In this document: one piece after another, positions 1-9,644 of the stretch
How the letters are laid out: each line of letters begins with the position of its first letter
How positions within the stretch are numbered: position 1 is the first letter of the stretch
Assembly: GCA_963774945.1 (NCBI GenBank)
Contig: CAVZHA010000023.1
Span: 300,604 to 364,603, forward strand
From: Trebonia sp963774945
GTDB lineage: Bacteria; Actinomycetota; Actinomycetes; Streptosporangiales; Streptosporangiaceae
Length of the DNA: 64,000 nucleotides
Direction of reading: 5' to 3'
Notes under the pieces: generated by a model
Told to the model about the DNA's origin: nothing
The model's database searches: none
The model's input: only the letters and a program-made list of their open reading frames with translations
Translations under genes and position numbers: made by a program

Positions 1-37
1 ATTCCTAAATTCCTGCCCGCTTAAAGTACGGGCGACG

Positions 38-343
38 ATGCGAGCGGTTCTGGTCCAAGTCGCTGCTGCGCCGCCGAAGCGATTCGCCGGAGGTGGTTAC
101 TGGGAGGCGATGAAGGGCGAGATGACGGGTTGGTTCGAGGTCCGCGTCGACGGTCCCCGGCGTCATCATTACCGACTGTTCTGCCGCCTGGACTACGAGG
201 CCTACGGCAGCTCTAAGCCACTGCTGGTGGTGGTGTGCGGGTTGAGCAAGCCATTCCGCACTCAACTGTCAGACGCCGACTATAAGCACGTCCGAGAACT
301 CGGACGCGAGTATCTGAGTCGGAACCCGCGATCCCTGGCCTTA
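38..343 (+). CDS. HigB/Gp49-like toxin-type protein, no own stop seen
   Basis: Residues about 13-100 read like small RelE/HigB (phage Gp49-like) actinobacterial proteins: a GEMTGWFEVRVDG stretch, a YRLFCRLDY strand and a KPFRTQLSDADYKHVRELG helix. Such proteins are usually mRNA interferases of toxin-antitoxin pairs, about 100 residues long. The recognisable part ends near 343, but the frame stays open to 958 across the antisense of the next gene, so the natural stop is missing, perhaps through a small indel. The ATG at 38 has no clear ribosome binding site, and an earlier start may lie outside the window. It converges with the XRE gene instead of preceding it, which is unusual for a toxin-antitoxin pair. 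The family guess comes from motifs alone. Confidence 0.5.
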
Positions 344-351
344 TCAGGCGA

Positions 352-780
352 TCACGAATGGCTGGCGACTCGAGGGTCGGCGTCCCCATTGCGCAGCTCA
401 TCTATCCATCTGGCCAGGGCTCGTGGATCATCAGTGCTGCCTTCGACCAGCGGACGGGTGATCTGCTCCTGGTCCTTGGCCCCCAGCGGTTCGAGGACGA
501 CACGCATACCCAGTGCCGCCGCGACCTCGGCGAGCGTGCCCAGGGTCGGATTGACGTGGCTGGATGAGAAGAGCCGCCGAACGGTAGCCGGCTCGGCGCC
601 GATCGCGTGGGCCAGCCCCGCCTTGGTCAGACCCGCGGCCGCCCGGGCCGTGTCCAGTTCGTTCACGATCCGGTCGATGGTAGCGATTCGGATCGACTCC
701 GCCACGTACTCTCGTAGGAACTCAGGATCCTCGAGGTCGCTGGCCAGGTCGTCCCAGAAGACACTCCGTCCGACGCCCAT
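352..780 (-). CDS. XRE-family antitoxin-like HTH protein
   Basis: The protein has 142 residues with a helix-turn-helix of the HigA/addiction-antidote kind: an AAAGLTKAGLAHAIG helix pair followed by PATVRRLFSS and a TLAEVAAALGMRVVLEPL tail typical of chromosomal antidote proteins. The start at 780 is preceded by a good GGAGGGAG ribosome binding site. It would bind DNA and neutralise the neighbouring toxin-like protein, which lies 8 bp away in convergent orientation. Family membership is clear from the HTH; pairing with the toxin is inferred from position. Confidence 0.7.
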   Translation of the reverse strand: MGVGRSVFWDDLASDLEDPEFLREYVAESIRIATIDRIVNELDTARAAAGLTKAGLAHAIGAEPATVRRLFSSSHVNPTLGTLAEVAAALGMRVVLEPLGAKDQEQITRPLVEGSTDDPRALARWIDELRNGDADPRVASHS

Positions 781-920
781 GGTGCTCCCTCCGGCCCGCG
801 CTCAACGTAACATTTATGATACGTCCACGACGGAGTGCCTGCAAGCGCCGCGACTGTCTTATGCCCGACTGTCTGTCGGCTCCGCAAACCAGTCGCCCCG
901 CGTTCGCGAACCCGCGCCGT

Positions 921-1352
921 TCAGGCAGCCGGGATCGTCAGCCGCTCGTCGGGGATGACGGCGACGCCCACGATCTCGATCATCGCCTCCGGCTGCCACA
1001 GCGCCGTCGTCCCGATGCCGGCCATGGCCGGGTAGACCGGCCCCGCCAGTTCGCGCCAGACCTGCCCGATCTCCCGCCCGTGCGCCTGATAGTCGGGAAT
1101 GTCGGTCAGGAATATCGTGATGCTCACCAGGTCCGCAGGCACCCCGCCTGCCGCCCGCAGCGTGGTCAGCACGTTCCCGAACGCCTGCCGGAACTGCTCG
1201 ACGATGCCGCCGGGCACGATCTTCATCTCCGCGTCGAGGGCCGTCTGGCCGCCCAGGTACAGCGTGTTGCCGGCCAGGGTCCCGTGCGAGTAACCGCTTG
1301 GCGCGGGCAGCGTGGCCGGGTTGATCGCGAGCGGGGGAGCGGTGGCCGGCAT
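921..1352 (-). CDS. RidA/YjgF-family protein
   Basis: The product has 143 residues with the RidA fold signature: N-terminal PSGYSHGTLAGNTLYLGGQT, a central EQFRQAFGNVLTTLRAAGG helix and a C-terminal MIEIVGVAVIP strand. RidA proteins are cytosolic trimers that hydrolyse reactive enamines or imines; many act beside aromatic-amine or nitroaromatic pathways. The canonical Arg of true RidA deaminases is not evident, so the exact substrate is unknown. The ATG at 1352 has a GAAGGAG site seven bases upstream. It is divergent from the aryl-CoA operon and may handle its imine intermediates. Confidence 0.8.
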   Translation of the reverse strand: MPATAPPLAINPATLPAPSGYSHGTLAGNTLYLGGQTALDAEMKIVPGGIVEQFRQAFGNVLTTLRAAGGVPADLVSITIFLTDIPDYQAHGREIGQVWRELAGPVYPAMAGIGTTALWQPEAMIEIVGVAVIPDERLTIPAA

Positions 1353-1402
1353 GGGACGACTCCTTCTGAACGAGGCCGGTAGTCTTCGAACCGTAACATC
1401 TA

Positions 1403-1440
1403 TTGACAAAAAATCAACGATCGTGAAGATTATGTAATAA
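1403..1440 (+). promoter_or_regulatory. AT-rich divergent promoter region with possible operator
   Basis: Between the divergent RidA and cupin genes lies an AT-rich tract unlike its GC-rich surroundings. It has a perfect TTGACA at 1403-1408 and a weak GATTAT 19 bases later. An inverted repeat TTGA-N7-TCAA overlaps the -35 box and could be a PaaX or other regulator site. No experiment supports this; it is read from sequence only. Confidence 0.35.
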
Positions 1441-1491
1441 CGAATGGTTCGCGACGATGACGTTGGACGACCTTCCCCAGGAGAAGCCACC

Positions 1492-1978
1492 ATGGACATC
1501 GACATGAATCGCCCCGCCGGAGCGGGCGACCGGGCGGCCCGCGTCACCGACGGCGGGCTCGTCGTCCCGGTCGTGACCCGGGCCGGCCGGGAACCAGGCG
1601 GCACCGCCCAGTCGCAGGGGGCGACCCGCATCTCCGGCGTCAGCATCGCAGCACACGCCCGCCACCAGGATCTGGTTCGGCAAGGTCCATAACCTGGCCG
1701 GCTACCGCTCGGTGCCGCACCACCACGGCGAGGCCGAGACCGGCGGCTACGTGCTCTCCGGGCGCGCCCGGATCTACTTCGGCCCGAAGTTCGAGGACTA
1801 CATCGACATGTCCGAGGGCGACTGGGTGTTCGTGCCGCCGTTCATGCCGCACGTCGAGTGCAACCTGGACCGCAACAACCCGCTGACCTGGATGACCGCC
1901 CGGACACCTGACAACATCGTGGTCAACCTGCCGGAGGTGCCCGACGTCGACCTGCCGGACTGGGTGACGCGGCCGTGA
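1492..1978 (+). CDS. cupin-domain protein (frameshifted near 1656)
   Basis: ATG at 1492 follows an AGGAGA site. The protein starts in one frame and continues in the next after one surplus base near 1656 (GAG written as GCAG). Corrected, it is about 161 residues with the cupin metal motif PHHHGEAETGGYVLSG and a second motif ending FVPPFMPHVE. Single-domain cupins of this kind sit in aromatic-CoA clusters, with roles that are not well defined. Its stop overlaps the GTG of the thioesterase gene (GTGA), so the two are translationally coupled. Confidence 0.7.
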
Positions 1979-2913
1979 CCGGCGCCACCGTCGATCTGGC
2001 GCCGTCCTCGGCGATCTTCACCGCCGCGGTCACCCTGAGCCCCGGCCGAGCCGGAGCACTTCGACCTCGCCTTCACCGCGGTCACCCAGCCCTGCCCGTG
2101 GCCCAAGGCCTACGGCGGCGACATGGTCGCCCAGGCCCTGGCGGCGGCGATGCGGTCGGTGACCGACGGCAAGACGCTGCACTCGATGCACTGCTACTTC
2201 CTGCGCCCGGTCGACATCGGCGCCGAGGTCCGCTACGAGGTCGAGCTGCTGCGCGACGGACGCGGCTACAGCACCCGCCAGGTCCGCGGCTACCAGAACG
2301 GCAAGCCGGTCTACGTCGCGCTGGCCTCGTTCGCGGCGGGGGAGCCGGGCGCCGCCTTCGCCGCCGCGCTCCCCGCGGACATCCCGGTCCCGACCGGGCT
2401 GCCGAGCTCGGCCGCCTACCTGGACGGCCTGGCCGACGGGGCCGCGGCCGGGACGACCATGACCGATCGGTCGCGGGCGTACTGGGCCGGCGGCCGCAGC
2501 TTCGACCATGCGGCACGTCCCCGGCCCCCTCTACGTCACCGTCGACGGCGCGCGCGTCCCGCACCAGGCGGTCTGGATCAGGCCGTTCGACGCCCTCCGG
2601 CCGGTCGACGGGCTCACCGACGAGCAGCGCGACCTGGCCGCGCTCGCCTACGTGTGCGATTACACGATCCTCGAGCCGGTGCTGCGCGTGCTCGGCCTCG
2701 CCGTGGGCCAGGCCCGGGCTGGTCACGGCCAGCCTCGACCACGCCCTGTGGTTCCACCGCAGTCCCGCCCGCGCCTTCGACGACTGGCTTCTCTACGTGC
2801 AGGAAGCGGTCGCGGCCGAGGACGGCCGCGGCCTCGCCACCGGTCGCTTCTTCACCCGCGACCACCGTCACCTGGCCACCGTCGTCCAGGAAGGAATGAT
2901 CCGCACCAGCTGA
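1975..2913 (+). CDS. acyl-CoA thioesterase II (TesB-like), three frameshifts
   Basis: Corrected across shifts near 2045, 2506 and 2711, this gives about 311 residues with the double hot-dog TesB layout. The first half has PWPKAYGGDMVAQAL and LHSMHCYFLRPVD; the second has ASLDHALWFHR and the terminal RGLATGRFFTRDHRHLATVVQEG. The last string is diagnostic for TesB, which hydrolyses acyl-CoA to free acid and CoA. GTG at 1975 overlaps the upstream cupin stop. In this operon it may recycle CoA from dead-end aryl- or acyl-CoA thioesters. Confidence 0.75.
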   Translation: MTGATVDLAPSSAIFTAAVTLSPGRAGALRPRLHRGHPALPVAQGLRRRHGRPGPGGGDAVGDRRQDAALDALLLPAPGRHRRRGPLRGRAAARRTRLQHPPGPRLPERQAGLRRAGLVRGGGAGRRLRRRAPRGHPGPDRAAELGRLPGRPGRRGRGRDDHDRSVAGVLGRRPQLRPCGTSPAPSTSPSTARASRTRRSGSGRSTPSGRSTGSPTSSATWPRSPTCAITRSSSRCCACSASPWARPGLVTASLDHALWFHRSPARAFDDWLLYVQEAVAAEDGRGLATGRFFTRDHRHLATVVQEGMIRTS

Positions 2914-2963
2914 TCGCCGCCGGCCCGTCGGCCCGGCCGGGTGCGGAATCGGAAGGACCTGTC

Positions 2964-4639
2964 ATGCACCTCTCGCCTTCTGCCTATCGCGACACCTTCG
3001 CCCGTGACCACCTGCCGCCGGCCGGTCAGTGGCCGGTGCTCGAGTTCACGACCGAGGCCCTGCAGTACCCCGACCGGCTCAACGCGGCGACCGAGATCAT
3101 CGACGTCCCGGTCGCGACCTTCGGCGCTGACCGTCCCGCCCTGCGCACGCCGGACGGCGACGTCTGGACCTACGGCGATCTGCAGCGGCGCGCCAACCAG
3201 ATCGCCCAGGTTCTGGTCGAGGACCTCGGCCTGGTCCCCGGCAACCGGGTGCTGCTGCGCTCGCCCAACAACCCGTGGACGGTCGCCGCCTGGCTCGGGG
3301 TCCTGAAGGCCGGCGGCATCGTCGTGACCACGCTCGCCGCCCTCCGCGCCCGCGAGCTGGCCCCGATCGTGGAGAAGGCGCAGCCGAGCATCGCGCTGGT
3401 CGACCACCGGTTCGTGGCCGACGTGGAGAAGGTGCGCGAGGCCAGCGCTCCCCGGCTCGCGATCGTCGCCGTTCGGCGGGCCGGGCGCCGGACGACCTGA
3501 CCGCCCGTGCCGAGGGCAAGTCGGGCGAGTTCAGCAACGTGCCCACCGCCGCCGACGACGTGGCGCTGTTCTGCCCGACCTCCGGCAGCACCGGCGTCCC
3601 CAAGATCACCACGCACTTCCACCGCGACGTGCTCTCGATCGACAACACCTTCGGCCGCGCCGTCCTGCGACTCGAACCCGACGACCTCGTCTCCTGCACG
3701 GCGCCGCTCGCGTTCACCTTCGGCCTCGGGATGCTGGTCGTCTTCCCGCTCCGGGCCGGCGCCTGCGCGCTGCTGACCGAGGCGGCGCCGCCGGCCGAGC
3801 TGGCCGACATCGTCGCCGAGGCACGGCGTGACCGTGCTGGCGACCGCGCCGACGGCGTACAAGCAGATCCTCAACGCCGGCAGGATCGACCAGCTGGCGG
3901 GGGTCCGGGCGGCGGTCAGCGCCGGCGAGCACATCCCGCTCCAGACCTGGCAGCGGATCCACGACGCGCTCGGCCTCAAGATCATCGACGGCATCGGCGG
4001 CACCGAGCTGCTGCATATCTTCATCTCGGCGGCCGGCGACGACATCCGGCCGGGCGCCACCGGCAGGCCGGTGCCCGGCTACCGGGCGACGATCCTCGGG
4101 CCGGACGGCGACGAGCTCCCGCCCGGCGTCGAGGGGCGGCTCGCGGTCATCGGGCCGGTCGGCTGCCGCTACCTCGACGACGAGCGCCAGGCGAAGTACG
4201 TCGTCGACGGCTGGAACGTCACCGGCGACACCTTCGTCCGCGACGAGGACGGCTACTTCTACTACCAGGCCCGCACCGACAACATGATCGTCTCCTCGGG
4301 CTACAACATCGGCGGCCCCGAGGTCGAGGCGGTCATCGACTCCCACCCCGACGTCGTCGAGTCGGCCGTCGTCGGGCGGCCGGACGCCGACCGCGGCTCG
4401 GTCGTGTGCGCGTTCGTCGTGCTCAGCGCCGGCGTCGTCGGCGACGCGGCCAAGGCCAGGGAGCTCCAGGATTACGTCAAAGCGCAGCTCGCGCCGTACA
4501 AGTACCCGCGCGACGTCCGCTTCACCGACGCGCTGCCGCGCAACACCAGCGGCAAGCTGCAGCACTTCCGGCTGCGGGCGCAGGTCGAGGCCGAAGCGCA
4601 GGCAGCCGACGGGCCGGCGACCTGCCCGCCGGGGCCTGA
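2964..4639 (+). CDS. aryl-CoA ligase, benzoate/2-aminobenzoate-CoA ligase type (frameshifted)
   Basis: This is an ANL-superfamily adenylating enzyme. It has the phosphate-binding PTSGSTGVPK motif, a GGTELLHIFIS substrate/AMP motif, VTGDTFVRDEDGYFYYQAR and the C-terminal PRNTSGKLQ with its catalytic Lys. The best match is to the benzoate-CoA and 2-aminobenzoate-CoA ligase group; the N-terminus HLPPAGQWPVLEF fits that group. About five surplus bases are needed to keep frame (two near 3485-3495, one at 3823, two near 4590); correction gives about 556 residues and a TGA at 4637 just before the next ATG. Without the last two corrections it would read straight into the monooxygenase. It likely makes 2-aminobenzoyl-CoA or salicylyl-CoA. 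Confidence 0.8.
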
Positions 4640-4649
4640 AGGGAATCCG

Positions 4650-7035
4650 ATGAAGATCGCGATCGCGGGCGGCGGCCCCGGCGGCCTGTACTTCGCCGCC
4701 CTGATGAAGGAGCTCGACCCGCGCCACGAGGTGACCGTGTGGGAGCGCAACGCCGCCGAGGACACGTTCGGCTTCGGCGTCGTGTTCTCCGACGAGACCC
4801 TCGGCGGGATCGAGAGCGCCGACACGGTCGTCTACGGCCAGATGGAGAGCCGATTCGCGCGCTGGACCGACATCGACATCGAGTTCAACGGCGCCGCGTT
4901 CACGGTCGGCGGGCAGGGCTTCGCGGCGATGAGCCGCAAGGAGCTGCTGCAGATCCTGCAGGCCCGGGCCGACGCAGCTCGGCGTCACGGTGCACTACCG
5001 GACCGCAGGCGCCGGACCCGGACGAGCTGCGCGCCTCCTACGATCTGGTGGTCGCCGCCGACGGCCTCAACTCGGCCATCCGCACCAAGTACGCCGACGT
5101 GTTCCGGCCCTCACTGGACCGGCGGCAGAACAAGTACATCTGGCTCGGCACCGACCTGGTCTTCGAGGCGTTCCAGTTCTTCGTCAAGCAGACGGAGTGG
5201 GGCACGATGCAGATCCACGGCTACCCGTTCTCCGACTCGGGCTCGACCTTCATCGTCGAGATGCACGAGGACGTGTGGCGCCGCGCCGGCTTCGACGCGC
5301 ACCGAGGACCGGGTCTTCCCCCCGGGCGTCTCCGACGAGTACGCGGTCGCCCGGATCGCGGAGATCTTCGCCGACGAGCTCGGCGGTCACGCGGTCCTGA
5401 CCAACAACTCCAAGTGGCTCAACTTCACCACCGTCCGCAACGAGCGCTGGCACGACGGCAACCTGGTGCTGCTCGGCGACGCCGCCCACACCGCGCACTT
5501 CTCGATCGGATCCGGCACCAAGCTGGCCATGGAGGACGCGCTCGCGCTGGCCGCCTGCCTGCACGAGCAGCCCGACGTCGACGCAGGCGCTCGCGGCCTA
5601 CCAGGCCGAGCGCAAGCCGGTCGTCGAGTCGACCCAGCGCGCGGCGCAGGCCTCGCTGGAGTGGTTCGAGAACATCGGCATGTACGCCGGCCAGGACCCG
5701 GCCACGTTCTGCTTCAACCTGCTCACCCGCTCCCGCCGGATCACCTTCGAGAACCTCAAGGACCGCGACGCCGCGTTCGCCGCCCGGATGGAGGCCGGAG
5801 TTCGCCCGCTCCCAGGGGCTGACCGAGGTCGTCCCGGCGATGTTCCAGCCGGTCCGGATCGGCGCGCTGGAGCTGAAGAACCGGATCATCGTCTCGCCGA
5901 TGGACATGTACTCCGCCGACCGACGGCCTCCCGGACGACGTTCCACCTCGTCCACCTCGGGTCGAAGGCACTCGGCGGGGCCGGCCTGGTCATGACCGAG
6001 ATGGTGTGCGTCTCGCCGGAGGGGCGGATCACGCCCGGCTGCACCGGGCTGTGGAACGACGCGCAGCGCGACGCCTGGGGCGAGGTCACCGACTTCGTGC
6101 ACACCCGCTCGACCGGCCAAGATCGGCCTGCAGCTCGGCCACTCCGGCCGCAAGGGCTCGACCCGGCTGATGTGGGACGGCATCGACGAGCCGCTCGAGC
6201 GAAGGCAACTGGGAGGTGATCGGGCCCTCCGCCGCTGGCCTACGGCGACGGCTGCCATCTGCCCCGCGAGGCCACCCGGGCCGATCTCGACCAGGTGGTG
6301 GCCGACTTCGTCGCGGCTGCCGGGCGCGGGGTGGCGGCGGGCTTCGACCTGATCGAGGTGCACGCGGCTCACGGCTACCTGCTCTCGTCCTTCCTCTCCC
6401 CGGTCGCGAACAAGCGCACCGACGAGTACGGCGGATCGCCGCAGAGCCGGCTGCGGTTCCCGCTCGAGGTCTTCGACGCCGTCCGCGCGGCCGTCCCGGC
6501 GACGATGCCGGTGACGGTCCGCATCTCGGCCACCGACTGGGTGCCTGACGGCAACACCGAGGACGACGCGGTCGAGATCGCGCGGGCCTTCGTCGAGCAC
6601 GGCGCCGCCGCCATCGACGTCTCCTCCGGCCAGGTCACCAAGGACGAGCAGCCCGCCTTCGGCCGCTCCTACCAGACCCCGTTCGCGGACCTGATCCGCC
6701 ATCAGGTGGCCGAGCCGGCCGGGGTGAAGGTGATCGCGGTCGGCGCGATCTCCTCCTACGACGACGTGAACTCGATCCTGCTGGCCGGCCGGGCCGACCT
6801 GTGCGCGCTGGGCCGCACGCACCTCTACAACCCGCAGTGGACGCTGCACGCGGCGGCCGAGCAGGACTACCGGGGACCGGGAGCGGACTGGCCCGAGCAG
6901 TTCGGGGCCGGCCGCCGCAAGCCGCCCGCCTCGCGCACCGACAAGGTCCCGCCGCGGCTGACGCTGCTGCGCGAGGCCGCCGCAGGCGACGACCACGTCC
7001 GCTGGCGGCCCGCCGCGGTCGCGGCCGACTCGTGA
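4650..7035 (+). CDS. 2-aminobenzoyl-CoA monooxygenase/reductase (salicylyl-CoA 5-hydroxylase type) fusion
   Basis: A long two-domain flavoprotein. Residues 1 to about 390 form a group A FAD monooxygenase (AIAGGGPGGLYFA dinucleotide motif, DLVVAADGLNSAIR, and the LLGDAAHTAHFSIGSG FAD motif). The rest is an old-yellow-enzyme TIM barrel (FQPVRIGALELKNRI, IGLQLGHSGRKG, EVHAAHGYLLSSFLSP). This fusion is the hallmark of 2-aminobenzoyl-CoA monooxygenase/reductase and its salicylyl-CoA relatives, which hydroxylate and dearomatise the CoA-bound ring with O2 and NAD(P)H. Ten surplus bases between 4977 and 6233 break the frame; removing them gives 791 residues with every motif intact. Start ATG 4650 follows AAGGGAA. 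Confidence 0.85.
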
Positions 7036-7079
7036 ACCGCGCTCCCGGCGGGCCGTCCGGCCGGGACCAATCCGGCAGA

Positions 7080-7949
7080 ATGGGGCCGGTGACCCTAGAT
7101 CCGACACCGCCCGTCCCGGCCGGCCCGCAGCAGTCCCGGACGGCGCTGGTCAGCTTCCTCGGCGCGGTCGTGCGGCGGATGGGCAACTGGATGCCGATCG
7201 CCGGCACCATCGAGCTGATGGGCCAGTTCGGGCTCGACGCGCCGAGCGTGCGCACCGCGGTCTTCCGGCTCAAGAAGCGCGGCTGGCTGGCGTCCGAGAC
7301 CCGCTTCGGCAGCCGCGGCTACGCGCTCACCCCGGTCGCGCTGAAGGCGCTGGCGGCCGGCGACGAGATCATCTGGCACGCCCGGCAGCCCGCCGACCTG
7401 GCCGACGGCTGGTGCATCGTGAGCTTCTCGGTTCCCGAGTCCGCCCGCGGCAAGCGCGATCAGCTCCGCACGCACCTGGCCGCGCTCGGGTTCGGCAACG
7501 TCGGGGCGGCGATGTGGATCGCCCCGGCCCGGATGCGGGCGGCGGCGGACCAGGCCATCGCCGAGCTGGGGCTCACCTCCTACTGCGCCATCTTCGTCGG
7601 CGACTACGTCGGCGGCCGGGACCTGCCCGGCCTGCTCCGCGAGAGCTGGGACCTGGTCGAGATCGACCGCCGCTACCTCGAGTTCAGCCACCGCTTCGCC
7701 GGCGACGCCCGCCAGGTCGCCGTCGACGGCGACCGCCTCGATCCCAAGCGCGCGTTCCTCAGCTACCTCGCGGTCATCGACCAGTGGCGGAAACTCCCCT
7801 TCCGCGACCCCGGCCTGCCCCGCGAGATTCTCCCGGCGGACTGGAGCGCCCCCGCCGCAGGCGCGCTCTTCGAAGCCCTGGTGTCCGCCCTCGAACCCGC
7901 CGCCCTAGCCCACGCCGCCGCCCACTGGCCCGCGACCCGCGACCGGTAA
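7080..7949 (+). CDS. PaaX-family transcriptional repressor
   Basis: PaaX-type regulator of about 289 residues, intact. The N-terminal winged helix (MPIAGTIELMGQFGLDAPSV, VFRLKKRGWLASE) is followed by the PaaX core WCIVSFSVPESARGKRDQL and the C-terminal domain AFLSYLAVIDQWRKLPFRDPGLP. PaaX proteins repress phenylacetate and other aryl-CoA catabolic operons until the aryl-CoA binds. It follows the fused monooxygenase directly; a GTG at 7032 overlapping that gene's stop is an alternative, coupled start. ATG 7080 has no strong ribosome binding site, so the start is uncertain. It probably controls the 1.5-7 kb operon. Confidence 0.85.
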   Translation: MGPVTLDPTPPVPAGPQQSRTALVSFLGAVVRRMGNWMPIAGTIELMGQFGLDAPSVRTAVFRLKKRGWLASETRFGSRGYALTPVALKALAAGDEIIWHARQPADLADGWCIVSFSVPESARGKRDQLRTHLAALGFGNVGAAMWIAPARMRAAADQAIAELGLTSYCAIFVGDYVGGRDLPGLLRESWDLVEIDRRYLEFSHRFAGDARQVAVDGDRLDPKRAFLSYLAVIDQWRKLPFRDPGLPREILPADWSAPAAGALFEALVSALEPAALAHAAAHWPATRDR

Positions 7950-8495
7950 GACGTTCTCACGCCAATTAGGAATACCCGGGCACTTATCGCCACCCGTCCA
8001 CGAAGTGATCACGACGTCGTCATAATGGCTCCATCTGACCTTGCGGTAGGTGGTTCCCGGCCCGAAGGCCACGCTCACTACGCGGCCCGCGTTGGTGCCA
8101 TTGATATATCCGTGATTATTCCCACCGCATTCCGCATAAATGCCGACCCCATAGGGGTCCGACAATAGTCCTTTATATCCAAAGCAGGTGGACTCATAAA
8201 AGAGTCCGTATCCGGCGGAGTTTGCGGTGGATACATGGAGCCACGTCGGGTCGGTGTCGGCGAGATTGCTGCCGTAGTGGGCGCAGCTTAGGCGAGACCG
8301 GATGGAGCCATTAACCCGGCCGTCGGGATGTATGCCACCCGCTATGTGCTTTGACGTCGGCTTAGCCGCGGGATTGCCTACTTCCTGCGCGTTCGCTGCC
8401 TGCGTCATCCCGACGGCGGCGGCGGCGACACCTGTGAAAACGGTCGCCACCCGCAGTGTCCGCTTTGCCTTCGGCTTGCCATTTGCCAGGCTCAT
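7905..8495 (-). CDS. small secreted protein of unknown function
   Basis: 196 residues beginning with a clear signal peptide: basic KPKAKR, a hydrophobic VATVFTGVAAAAVGMTQA core and cleavage after ANA. The mature part has Gly/Tyr-rich segments (TANSAGYGLFYEST, AECGGNNHGYINGTNAGR) and four cysteines that could form two disulphides. No family was recognised. ATG 8495 has an AGGAG site six bases upstream. Its 3' end overlaps the 3' end of the PaaX gene by 45 bp, in convergent orientation. Codon use is less GC-biased than its neighbours. Confidence 0.6.
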   Translation of the reverse strand: MSLANGKPKAKRTLRVATVFTGVAAAAVGMTQAANAQEVGNPAAKPTSKHIAGGIHPDGRVNGSIRSRLSCAHYGSNLADTDPTWLHVSTANSAGYGLFYESTCFGYKGLLSDPYGVGIYAECGGNNHGYINGTNAGRVVSVAFGPGTTYRKVRWSHYDDVVITSWTGGDKCPGIPNWRENVLPVAGRGPVGGGVG

Positions 8496-8809
8496 TGCAC
8501 GCTCCTGTCTTCTCCTGATAGGGAGGCTGGCTTTCGCGAAGAGCGTAGATCGCCCGGCCGGGGTGCGCCATCCCTTAAATGGGGGATTCGGCGATCGCAG
8601 TGAGCAGCCTGCAGCCCGGCCAGCTCCGGTGCCTGGCCGGACTCAGCCGCTGTGTCCCGGTGGGAGACCAGCAGGACAGCGGCGAAGATCAAAATCGATT
8701 TTTCCGAACGGTCCCTGGCCCTGCCTTTCCGGCCGCCGTGACCCTGTCACGGCGGCCAGCGCAATATAAAGACCAGGCTTTCGATCAGGATGTGCTCCTC
8801 TTCTGAGTT
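8496..8809. other. gene-free gap carrying one dispersed-motif copy
   Basis: No coding frame is supported in this 314-base gap. It holds one copy of the dispersed CGAACGG motif (listed separately) and presumably the promoter of the secreted-protein gene on the minus strand. Confidence 0.4.
8685..8716 (+). repeat. dispersed CGAACGG element, copy A
   Basis: AAAATCGATTTTTCCGAACG followed by GTCCCTGGCC. One of six related intergenic elements in this window, lying upstream of a minus-strand gene (secreted protein). Confidence 0.45.
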
Positions 8810-9589
8810 TCAGCGACCGCGCAGGACCAGGACCTCGGGTGCGAGCTCGCCGGACTCGAGCAGCTGGCCGATTCGCTCGCTCTGCTCGTCGGAGGTCCGC
8901 AGCTGGGCCGTTCGGCCGAAGCGCCGGTGCAGCTCGCGGTCCACCGCCTCGATGCGGTTCCGCCAGTGTGCGGGCGGAGCGCTCATCCGGTGGGCGTTCG
9001 CCGCCGCGAGCACTACGAGCCCCGCCGTGCGGACCAGTGCGCCCAGGTCGTCCTCGGCCGGGAAGTGGTTGCCCTCCGGCGGGTCGTCAAGCGCCGGCCC
9101 GGTGGCGACGTAGACCAGCAGGCCGATCCGCCCGCCTGGGCGGACGACACGGCGCAGTTCGCGCAGCATGGCCAGCTGGGCGTCCCGGCCAGGCAGCGTG
9201 CACAGGACGCCCAGGGACCAGGCCGCGTCGGCGCGGTCGTCCGCGAGCGGCAGGGCGGTCGCACCGGCCTGAATGACGGGCAGGTGGAACAGACGAGCCG
9301 CCGCCCGGCAGGCGGCTTGCTCGGGCTCGAGCAGGAGCGGGCGGACGCCGGCCTCGGCCGCCGCGAACGCGTCGGGGCCGCCGAGGCCGGCCCCGACATC
9401 GACCAGCAGCGCACCGGGGGCCGGGTCCAGCCCCGCCAGCAGCCAGTCGAGGGCGGCCGGCTGCCCGCTGCCGCGGCAGGCGGCCGGAATGGCGTAGCCC
9501 GGGCCGAGCTGGGAGACGACCTCGGCCGTCCATTCGGCCACGGTGCCGAACTCAGCCTCCATCGGATCGGCGTCACCTGGCATCGTCAT
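8810..9589 (-). CDS. class I SAM-dependent methyltransferase
   Basis: 259 residues with a Rossmann-type methyltransferase core: motif I LLVDVGAGLGGPDAFAAAEA, a downstream acidic residue in PLLLEPE, ATALPLADDRADAAWSLGVL as motif II, and LRRVVRPGGRIGLLVYV as motif III. It binds S-adenosylmethionine; the acceptor is unknown and context gives no hint. Several ATG codons near 9560-9589 could be the start. It is divergent from the exonuclease III gene with a 55-base gap. Confidence 0.75.
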   Translation of the reverse strand: MTMPGDADPMEAEFGTVAEWTAEVVSQLGPGYAIPAACRGSGQPAALDWLLAGLDPAPGALLVDVGAGLGGPDAFAAAEAGVRPLLLEPEQAACRAAARLFHLPVIQAGATALPLADDRADAAWSLGVLCTLPGRDAQLAMLRELRRVVRPGGRIGLLVYVATGPALDDPPEGNHFPAEDDLGALVRTAGLVVLAAANAHRMSAPPAHWRNRIEAVDRELHRRFGRTAQLRTSDEQSERIGQLLESGELAPEVLVLRGR

Positions 9590-9644
9590 GCTCCCTTACC
9601 CCGGCCTCAGCGGATCGAACGCCGCGGAGGGCTAGATTGGGCCT

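Noticed and set aside
38..958. A single 306-residue plus-strand protein
   Set aside because: Only the first third looks like a protein family. The rest is the antisense of the XRE antitoxin gene and its upstream region, where GC-rich DNA leaves the frame open by chance.
3828..5822. A genuine fusion of the CoA ligase and the FAD monooxygenase
   Set aside because: The continuous frame arises because two surplus bases near 4590 skip the TGA at 4637. Removing them gives a normal ligase end just before an ATG with its own ribosome site.
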